Below are positions 33,304 through 64,000 of a stretch of DNA of 64,000 nucleotides, one piece after another. The stretch covers positions 2,914,001-2,978,000 of the forward strand of contig CAVNZM010000006.1 of the NCBI GenBank assembly GCA_963693365.1, in the 5' to 3' direction. The position numbers and the translations under genes are program-made. The stretch is from Amoebidium appalachense. Taxonomy: Eukaryota; Ichthyosporea. How positions within the stretch are numbered: position 1 is the stretch's first letter; each line of letters begins with the position of its first letter. Under the pieces are notes generated by a model. The model did no database searches, was not told the origin of the DNA, and saw only the letters and a list, made by a program, of their open reading frames with translations.

Positions 33304-35313
33304 ATAGAAATCAGTTTGTGGAGTGTGGTGTGGGTGTGTGGGTGTGTGTGCGCGCGCGTGTGTGGTGGTCATGTGTGTAACGGTTTGTGTGTCAACAGTG
33401 CAGGTTTGTTTGGTGCTGAGGGTGAGAGGGAAAGTGGGTGGAGGAGGTGATTATGGTTGGAGGATTAAGAAACGACGAAGAAAGAACCCAACACTCTGCC
33501 TTGCACGGGCATGCAAAAGGCATACACAGACACATGTCCACATCCATGTGCTTTCACCGTCCCATAGAGTTTCGACAACTACTTCCCCCCCCTCTCCTCT
33601 TCCTAGTTCCTGCTCCTCCTTCCTTTTCCCCCCCCTCCTTGCGTCCCTGCCTCCCTCCTCTCTTCTTCTCTCTCCTCACATCTAAGACTTCCCCCTCGCC
33701 CCCTTTCCTTCCGCCCCCTTCCTGCCCGGTGCTCTTTTCCTCGCAATAATCTCTTATCTTTGCCCCCCTCCCCCTCCCCCCTCCCCCCTCCCCCTCCCCC
33801 TGCCCTCTAATCATCACATCCTTTAGGAACAGGAACAGGTACTTTGGTTATACTGGTTCTAAAGGCTCTCCCCCTTTTCCCTCTTGCAGGGCACTGTTTG
33901 CAGCCGAGCGCGAGCCTGTGCGGCAGCTGACTGCACAGGCCAGCGACCGCATAGTTCTGGACGTGGGGGGCCGCCACTTTGCCACCACCCGGCAGACACT
34001 ATGTGCCGTGCAAGGCTCCATGCTGGCCGCTTGGTTCAGCGGCCGCCACACCATCCAGACACGCGAAGACGGCACGGTGTTTATCGATCCGTCCCCAGTG
34101 CTGTTCGAGTACGTTCTCGATTTCCTGCGGAAGAAAGGCACGAATGCTCTGTTTCCGAGCGATGAGAACCTGAGGGAGGGACGGAAGGAGGAGTTTATGT
34201 TTTTCGGCCTGACCTGGCCTGAGAAAAACGAGCCATGGATTCTCGATTGGTTTCCTGGGGACACCAGTTGTGTGCTAATCGACCACCAATTCAATTCGGA
34301 AGTTATGGGCTGTTATTTAGCCCAAGATCGACTTCTGACGTCGTTTGAAATGGTCTTTGATGCAGATGATGTGGCGATCCTTTGGGATACCAACACCGGA
34401 AAAAGTTGTGCTCATTTTCTAGAGACGAAGAGAGTTTGGGGAAGGTTGAATGTGTCAACGTGGACATGAGCGGGCGTTTTGTGGTGTTCCAATACAGAAA
34501 GGAGGAGGATGAGACTGTAGTTCTCTGCAGTGCCCTAGACTGCTCTCGTGAGCACGTGTTTTTTTTCAAAGGCACCCATATCCAGAGTTTATTGTTGCAG
34601 GCAAAACACGGCTGATTGTGCGGTGTTAAGTTGAAGATGGAGGCAACACTATTGTTGCATGGAACATATCTACCGGCGAAATTATGTGGCGGAGACAGTT
34701 TGATGCAGCGAACAGGCCACCGACAGAGTTGTGGTGGGCTCACAGCAATGAGGCGTTTGTTGGAGTCGAGTATGTTCCACATCCGCTTGAAGCCTTTGTT
34801 ACCGTGTTTGACATGGAGCCTGGTCTCCCTCTCTACAAGACAACCTTTAACTGCTTGGTGTCCAGGAGTTGGGACTTTGCTGTCATTGGCAAGCAGCTCG
34901 CAATCGTTCTGTTGTACGAAAGAGATTACGGTACCGGGGTTTGGGAGCTTTCCTACCAGTCGTTCAATGAAACCGGCACAGTGGATGTGCCCCTCACCAC
35001 CATTGATTTTGTAGCTGAAGATTTAGATAGAGACAGCCGTGTGTTGCATCCCATCTCTGCCAGTCCGATGATCTGCACTTGCAATAGGAGAGATGTGAAT
35101 TTTCATCCTGTGGAGGTATTAGGCCAGTCTGTGCAGGTCAAAGAGCGTGTAACGTGGAGGCCTTTTGGCAGTGATGTGGAGGTCTGTGCGATTGAATGAA
35201 GTCAGGATCTGTGGGGCCTCCTATTCTGTAGTGACTCTGAGTTCAGATGGGACCTTGAAAGTTTGGAGTCGGCGTGGGGATAGGGGAAGAAAGCGGCAAC
35301 GAGTTGGAGCATA
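32867..35313 (+). pseudogene. Decayed inverted copy of the BTB-propeller gene
   Basis: Exon 1 (32867-33033) keeps almost every residue of the intact gene's exon 1 but has a TAG at 33002-33004 where the intact gene has CAG. The donor after it reads gcacgt instead of gtacgt. Exon 2 starts at 33890 after a good acceptor. The BTB region is well preserved (RIVLDVGGRHFATTRQTL, FEYVLDFLRKKG). The frame then shifts near 34390-34470, stops at 34613-34615 and shifts again before the later blades. The 3' end aligns with the intact gene's end near 35310. Propeller-region residues have drifted far more than the BTB region. The copy is head-to-head with the intact gene at 26153-30514. Expression of a short BTB-only product from exon 2 cannot be excluded. 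Confidence 0.85.
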
Positions 35314-35631
35314 GAAAATTCTAGCTGCCTTATGGCTCCAGTAGTGTTTGTGTTCCCTAAGTGTGCATTTTAGTTATATACACACTATCCCAATACGACG
35401 TCTGTATATGAAGTTCAAGAAGTTCTACGGTTGAGTTTTAGATTTGGTATATCTCGTTAGATATCCGGTGAGGCTTATCTAATATTTCGACTATCTCGTA
35501 TCTGTGGCGATGTCGTACGTCGGATGCGATTTGAAATAGATTTTTGACATTAGAAGCTCCCAGTCGGCTATTCTCGTTCTGGTGTCCGTGCTCTCCCTTT
35601 GTCCACACACCCCACCCTGAGGCTCCCTTGC

Positions 35632-35662
<31 letters not shown>

Positions 35663-35823
35663 ACCCACCCACCATCACCACCACTACCACCACCACCACC
35701 AGAACCAACCAACCAACCCCCCAACAACGTTAGCACACACACACGTGCACGCACAAACACACACCGAGTCGCATATATGCATACATTTCATTATTCTCTT
35801 TCTTTCCTTTTCTTCCATTTAAA

Positions 35824-35880
<57 letters not shown>

Positions 35881-37120
35881 GAAGGTCAAAGTTTTTTTTT
35901 TTTTTTTTGTTCAACGGGAATGGGGGAGGGCAACGGCAATTGAGCGGGTGGGTGGGGTGGGTGTACGCGTGGCTGGGTGGGTGTGTGGGTGGCCGTGGTG
36001 GTGGTGGTCGTGGTCACGGGGGTGGTGGTGGTGGTGGTGGTGGTGGTGTGTGTGTGTGTGTGTGTGTGTGTTTTTGGGGGGGGGAGGGGGTGATTACTTC
36101 GAAACCTGCTGTACAGTATGAAGGAGACAGCAGTCGCTGTGCACGTGTTTTTTAACAGCGTTTTAGTTTTCACATTGGTCACACCCATGACATGTGTGTG
36201 ATCACAGGAATAGTATACGTACGTATACCGGTAGTGTCCGGTACTCTCGGGCACTAATCGAATGATAGTGGCCAACGGGTTGATCCGACTTATCGGTATC
36301 CCCTTAAAGGGTGCCAAGGGGCGGAAGCCTTCCTATCAACTGTTAGATTTGGAATATGCAAGCGGATTATGCATAGATGAGCCAAGGGCGCGCCCAACAA
36401 AGGTGATTGGTTCCTAATCACCCACATGTACATACTGCAGACATAGAATGGATTTACAACACTGCGCATGGGCTGCCGTTAATATACTGTATACATGTAC
36501 ATAGCTACGTAGAGTTATGCATCAGTTTTTGTTGTGCTCTTATTACGTACTGCAGGTACAACAACTAATATGGTATTGGATGAAAGTGTATATAAAACCC
36601 TCCAAGGGCAAAGCTTGGAAAGGTCATTGATATATTATTTGTTTTCCATCCGTCGAGGGTGTGCATTTAACATCAGCCTGCATATACTTTCTTGTCTCAT
36701 TCTTTCTTACATGCATCATCTGAATACATCTCTTGGAATCTGGGTTCCTAATACCACAACACGTAAAAGTGCACTAACCCAGTGCATATATTGCATATAT
36801 TTTTATACTCCTATGTACATACACATTATAACAGCGCTAGGCCGAAATATGCACAACTACATGCAGTTACCATTTGGCGCCATTTTCCGGCGTGATGCGT
36901 GATGCCTGAGCTACACCATACCACCTCCAAGTCATGTACTTGTTCAAAATTTTCACTCGCCCCGTGCGTTTTCTTTGTGTGTTTACATCTGCACGTTAAT
37001 ACACACGATTTCAATACCAGCCCATGCACTGATTTGCTCAATATTCACGTGGTTTGTTAAAATAAATATTAGACGCCACAGCCACTACCCTGATGGGGCT
37101 GCATGCCTTCTGGCTGGCAC
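35314..37120. other. Intergenic between BTB pseudogene and ORP gene 3' end
   Basis: Low-complexity blocks at 35635-35700 (C run, then CCA repeats), 35825-35880 (C run, then AC) and 35999-36090 (GGT repeats, TG, then G run). The rest (36100-37120) is AT-rich, ordinary-complexity DNA with no recognisable gene. The frame at 36534-36902 shows no motif and is not called. Confidence 0.5.
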
Positions 37121-59241
<22,121 letters not shown>

Positions 59242-60085
59242 CCTATTAAACTAGAAATACCTTCAGATTTTGAGAATCATGTGCTTTTATTCATTTAATT
59301 GCTACCCCGCTTGAAAAAAATCTGTTGAGCAAATCCTGATGTTCATAATCATTGAGAAGAGGGCCTGTCAGCTGCCCGCTGTATGCCTGCTCTGTGCCTG
59401 TGTTGGCAAGATCTGCCGTATACGCGCAACGGGCACAAGCGTTCTAACCATATTGGATTATCTTTCCATCAATAACCATAGAAGGTTTTTTGTGAGATAT
59501 GTTGTTTGCTTTGATTGGCATCAAGCGCACCAACCAGGGTGTGAAATTTGTATTCTAAACAGGGTCCCGACATGAGCAGCAGAGGAACATTCACTGGCCG
59601 CAAGCACCTCATAATACAGCCAGGCACCAGTTGCTTTGTTGACGCATGAAAAATTTGAAGTGTTCACGTTCAGATCACGGGGTACAAGAGGCGGATTTTC
59701 CGACAAATCAGTTTTGTTGCTGTAAATAGACGTTGATGAACGTCCTTTAACCCCGTGTACATAAGCGCGAACGCTACGTTCCAAGCCTTTTCCATTTTCT
59801 CTTTGCAGCTCTTTTAGTTGTGTGCTGATGAAGGTTTTCCTACGTCTGGGTACTAGTTTTGTTCCAGTTCAAGGCACGAGAGGGGGGAGGGGGATGAGGT
59901 GTGAGGGAGACGAAAGGGCGCGATGATGGGGGTATAGTGGTAGCTAGAAGCTGATATGGTTTGTGTTGCTGGCCGCCATTCCGTATGACACTTAGGAACC
60001 TATGATTGTAGTCGAGCTAACTCCAATTACATTTGCGCTCGAGCGTCACTGATAGGGCGACTGATATAACTTTCGGCCAGAAGAT
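59242..60085. other. Divergent promoter interval between the ORP and acyltransferase genes
   Basis: 844 bases of ordinary-complexity DNA lie between two start codons pointing outward. No gene is supported. No clear TATA or CCAAT arrangement is seen near either start. Only a short G-rich patch (59881-59898) interrupts. Confidence 0.5.
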
Positions 60086-60605
60086 ATGGCGGTTTCCAGA
60101 TTCGTTTTCAAGATGGAGGAAATTGAAACTTTTGCTGCGTTCAAACGAGACGAGCCCCCCTTCACCCCCTACGAGAGAGTGAAGGTAAACGCAACGGGAA
60201 AATACCGCACGTTTTTATGTATTGTTGTACTTGAGGTCAAGTGCCTGTGTGGACAGAAAGGCCAGCATGGCAGCGGGGGACGGTGGCCGGGGTTCCGGGG
60301 GGGGGGGAAGGGGGGGGGGGGGGGGGGGGAAGGGGGAGAAAGAGGAGAGGGAGGGGTGGGGGGGGGGGGGGGGGGGAAGGGGTGAGGGAGGGGGTAGGAG
60401 AGAGAGAGGGAAGAGAAACGGAGGGGGGGAGGGAGGGGAGAGGGAGAAAGCGAGGAAGAGGGGGAGAGAGAGAGAGAAGGAGGGAGGGGGGGAGGGGGGT
60501 AAAAAGGAGGCAGGAGATACAGAAACGGAGAGAGGGAGGGAGGGAGGGAGGGAGGGGGGGGGGGGGGGGGGGGAGGGAGGGAAGGAGGGAGGGAGGGGGG
60601 GGGGG

Positions 60606-60657
<52 letters not shown>

Positions 60658-61688
60658 GCTTTAGAGAACGTGCCGGCCTTAAAATCCTTTAAACAGGTAA
60701 AAGTGGAGATCGTGAAAGTTGGAGGGTGGGCGCAGGGAGCTCTTTGAAGAGGTGTCCAAGGAAACCTAAATTTCGGACGGAAAGAGGGAGCGAAAGTGAC
60801 AGAAGCAGAGACGACTCGTACTGTTTGTTGCACCTCACCGTGTATTGACCAGAGTTCTCCGGCAGACCTGTGTGCTCACCACATTCGTCCTGCCTGTTCG
60901 GGTGTTTGCTGTGTTCACACTTGCGGGTGCCTGTTACCTCATCAGCAGAATAAGGTGTCTGGCTCACCTCTCCTTGTGCAAAGGGCATAATGTTACTTCG
61001 TTAAATGTAATCACAGGGCTTAGTTGAACATCTTTTCCGCAGATCTTTTGGGAGGGGGAGGGGGGGGGGGGGGGGGGGGGAGGGAGAGAGAGAGAGAGGC
61101 TGCAAATATACCCATAGGTATATACCACAGCTTCACACACAAGCAGCTAGGGACACACACAGAATTAAGAAACATTTGGAGAGAGAGCTAAATACTCAAA
61201 AAAACACACGATCATCCCCCCCCCCCTCCCCCCCCCCCCCCCCCCCACCACCACCACCACCAGCACCCCACCCCACTCCCAAATCAAAAGAAAAAAAAGT
61301 GGAAACACATTTGCCTGACACGAACAGCTAACATACTCAGACTTTAAATAGGGAGCACCATGGTATCCATCGTTCTGGCAGGGTTGACCATGCTTCAATC
61401 CTATTAAATACAGTGTCATCACAAAACATGTTGTGGATCTGTTTCTTTTCGTTTGCTTCTTCTCAAACCTCTCGTACATTATTTGACACTCTTATGCTCC
61501 CCCCTCCCCCATCCCCCCTCCCCCTCCCCTCCTCCCCCCCCCCTCCCCCCCCCCCCCCCCCCCCTCCCTCCCCCCCCTACCACCACCGCTCGCCCGTGCG
61601 CCTTCCTCCTCCCTGCTCCCACACACAACACACAAACATACAAACACACACAACAGGAAACACACCGCCATGTATGCACGCACGCACA

Positions 61689-61767
<79 letters not shown>

Positions 61768-62800
61768 CCCTCAACCCTCAACCCCCCGACCCCCCACCCA
61801 CTCACCCACACCCACACAGCACCTATGGGCTAGACATGAGACTATACCGCACACGGCCACTACCCAGGTGGCGCCGTCAACTTGCGCACATGACAAACTG
61901 GCTGGCTGGGAGGGGGGCAAGCATGTGTGCAGGCCTATCCATCTGCCACACTATAGTGGTAGGGATCGACCCACTAGAATTGATATTTTCTGTTTTGCAC
62001 AAAAATAGCCCTTCCCCCCCCCCCCCTCCCCCCCCCCCCCCCCCCCCAAACCACCAAAAAAGGTTTTAAAAAAGTAATTAAAAATAAAACAACGTTTCCA
62101 CCACTAGCATAGCCGGCATTGGTTGCAAATGGAACACGTATGAACTGAATAAGTGCCGAAAGACACAAAGCTACCAAAAAAAAGAAATCTGGGTCGGTTG
62201 TTCAATACCATTACCAACTCTTCTATTTAGTGTGGCCCCTTTAGTTAGTGAATATCCGGCAGGCCACAATCATCATTTGACCCTCTCTTTTTTACGAGCA
62301 GAAACCAGCGGAAATCATCACCCCCAGTCCCCTAGAGTCTGGTACGTATGTAAGAGTGCAGCCTGCCACTCACACACCATTGGGTTAACGTTATTGGTAC
62401 ATGTATGCTATTGTTCTTTTTTCTACTAAACCGCCGACTCATCGTTCTTCTTTTTGGTAGCTTTGTGTCTTTTTTTAGTAACAGACTAGAGGGGGAAGGG
62501 AGTGACCCGTACCCGTGGACAGAAGGGTGAAGGAGGAGGAGGTGGTGGTGGTGGTGGGGGGGGGGGGGGGGGGGGGGGGGGCGGGGGTTGATGTTAAGGT
62601 GACCCTGGGAGGTATGCAGGGAATTTGCGAGAGATAATACACAATCTACTAAGTTGTGGGCATTATGGTGGTGTGGTGTGTGCAGGAGAGGAGGCGGTGC
62701 TAGTGAGAGAGGAGGCGGTGCTAGTGTGCAACCACGTGTCATATCTGGACGTCATCGTGCTCATGGCCCTCTACCAGCCTAGCTTCATGGCTAGGGTAGC

Positions 62801-62853
<53 letters not shown>

Positions 62854-64000
62854 AAAAAAAAGGAAGGAAAGAAAGAAAGAAAGAAAACGCCCGCAACTCC
62901 CTCTATCCACAAATATCTGCAGCACATAGGCAACCCACACACGCGCACAGACACGCACACACACACGAAAGTTTGCGTTCACAACTTGCGCACCGCACCC
63001 ATCCACCTGCAGTGGTGGATTGTGTTTCTGTTTTTTTTTTTTTTTTTTTGTTCCATGCTCGCTGCCCTCTCAGGCATATGTTACCCCCCCTCGCTGCCAA
63101 ACAAAAAAAAAAAAGCAAACAAACAAAAAAAACAAACACGCACATTCACACTATAGCTGTACCGTGACACTGGGACGACTAACTGCCCTTCAACCACAGT
63201 ACGGGGTGATTGAGGTGCCGTTTGTCGGGTGGATAGCCCAGGCCATTCAGTGTTTATTTCTCGATTCGGTCGGCACCCGGGGACCAGGTCTCACCACAAT
63301 GCTCTCTGAACGCATAACACGTTCAAAAGGTTGGCTCACCCCCCCCCCTTCCCCCGGTTCCCCCACATCATCAGGCTGGCCATCTGGTTGTCTGTCTTAA
63401 GTAATTAACAACAAGGCACTTGAACCGCGATCCAACTTTCACCTCACTGAATTGTTGAATCTGTCTTCACAATATCTTTCGGATAGCCAAAGACCTATTA
63501 TTTTGTAACACGATGGCCCTTTCAAGTCACACAGAGACATGTGCAGGCAGTAGAGATAACTCGCCAGAGCTGCAAGCATATCAAAACTGACTCTGGCATG
63601 GGCTCAGGTCTTCCACCTCTTGTCGTATTCCCCGAAGGAACAACTACAAACGGAAAATACATGGGTGAGTATGATCTCAAGAACATGTTTTTATTCATGT
63701 AGGCAAGCATAACTGCTTCTGTACACTTCCATGCGTACATAGGTACATACACGTTCCTACAAAAACACACACACACACACTTCACTTCTTGTATGCATAT
63801 GCCACCTTGGTTTAGGTTTGTTGTGGCCAATAGTTGTTACCGCACACACCCAGTGACCATCATACCACGTTTCTTTTCTGCACCACCTAAGCTTACTCAG
63901 CGTGCCCAGACACCCATACAGTGTGCATAGGCGCTAACATGTGTTGGCTGGTTGCAGTTTCATTTCGTGCAGGCGCATTCAGGGCCGGTTTTCCTGTCCG
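60086..64000 (+). CDS. Lysophospholipid acyltransferase (PlsC/LPCAT-LPEAT type), 5' part
   Basis: Exons 60086-60184, 60803-60954, 61820-61958, 62691-62795, 63200-63329, 63608-63664 and 63958 onward join in phase; the gene runs off the window. PlsC-family enzymes transfer acyl groups from acyl-CoA to lysophospholipids in the ER. The N-terminus ([10 protein letters not shown]) leads to a membrane helix (about 57-80, [21 protein letters not shown]), then [20 protein letters not shown]. The catalytic HX4D motif is NHVSYLD (His145, Asp150). [22 protein letters not shown] follows, and the acyl-acceptor motif is [12 protein letters not shown], then [21 protein letters not shown] is typical of LPCAT/LPEAT enzymes. 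A 21 bp tandem duplication ([14 protein letters not shown]) lies just before the catalytic motif. The first AG at that exon (62685) is out of phase; 62690 fits. Exons 1-2 are the least certain. Confidence 0.85.
60296..60652. repeat. G-run and (GA)n low-complexity block in acyltransferase intron 1
   Basis: More than 350 bases almost wholly G and A, with a clean (GA)n at 60609-60652. No coding content. Confidence 0.9.
61683..61760. repeat. (AC)n in acyltransferase intron 2
   Basis: AC array ending about 60 bases before the acceptor cccacacag of the exon at 61820. Confidence 0.9.
62688..62729 (+). repeat. 21 bp in-frame tandem duplication inside the acyltransferase exon
   Basis: gaggaggcggtgctagtg occurs at 62688 and again at 62709, encoding EEAVLVR then EEAVLVC directly before the catalytic NHVSYLD. 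Each unit also carries AG dinucleotides usable as acceptors (62690 and 62711), in the same phase. Confidence 0.85.
62803..62862. repeat. C run followed by A run
   Basis: About 40 C then 19 A, directly after the donor of the catalytic exon (gtagcaa). C-run-then-A-run junctions recur in this window (3827-3900, 55140-55240). Confidence 0.9.

Noticed and set aside
60697-60745. Possible acyltransferase exon after tttaaacag
   Set aside because: The frame starting there with the needed phase stops at once, while 60803-60954 joins exon 1 in phase and supplies the expected membrane helix.

Overview
This window is intron-rich eukaryotic nuclear DNA. It holds multi-exon genes with GT-AG introns, decayed LINE reverse transcriptase, a putative LTR-type element, and a very heavy load of simple repeats: homopolymer G/C runs up to about 60 bases, long (AC)n/(TG)n, (GA)n and minisatellites. 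The gene families present (Mcm10, an ANK-PH-ORD oxysterol-binding-related protein, a PlsC-type lysophospholipid acyltransferase, a BTB/T1-propeller protein, a GINT1-like glycosyltransferase) suggest a unicellular eukaryote, perhaps a holozoan protist. That taxonomic guess is weak.

Layout, left to right. 1-6.6 kb is gene-poor: an old tandem repeat, a broken LINE, and a large inverted repeat built from LINE 3' sequence. 6.65-11.9 kb (-) is a two-exon gene for a membrane-anchored protein joining a GINT1-type propeller to an HtrL/YibB-type domain. It is divergent from Mcm10 (13.2-24.6 kb, +, 18 exons), with an E2F-like site and CCAAT boxes between them. 24.6-26.1 kb carries a 5'-truncated LINE copy. 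26.15-30.5 kb (-) is an intact BTB/T1 plus propeller gene. A decayed copy of the same gene lies head-to-head at 32.9-35.3 kb (+), and the 1.9-2.4 kb between their starts holds a single-exon ORF that may be an OTU-like protease.

37.1-59.2 kb (-) is a 26-exon oxysterol-binding-related gene encoding ankyrin repeats, a PH domain, a helical linker, a textbook FFAT motif and an ORD domain. It seems to end with a GC-AG intron, and one of its introns contains a young LTR/TRIM-like element inserted inside a (CA)n tract. 60.1-64.0 kb (+) is the 5' part of a lysophospholipid acyltransferase gene, divergent from the ORP gene and cut by the window edge. ORP and acyltransferase are both lipid/membrane genes, but their divergent arrangement alone does not prove co-regulation.

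All exon models were joined by hand using protein-family landmarks, splice consensus and codon phase. The phases close across Mcm10 (838 aa), the ORP gene (919 aa), the GINT1-HtrL gene (807 aa) and the BTB gene (534 aa). The most distinctive features are the GINT1-HtrL fusion, the inverted gene/pseudogene pair, and the repeated coincidence of minisatellite array edges with splice sites.
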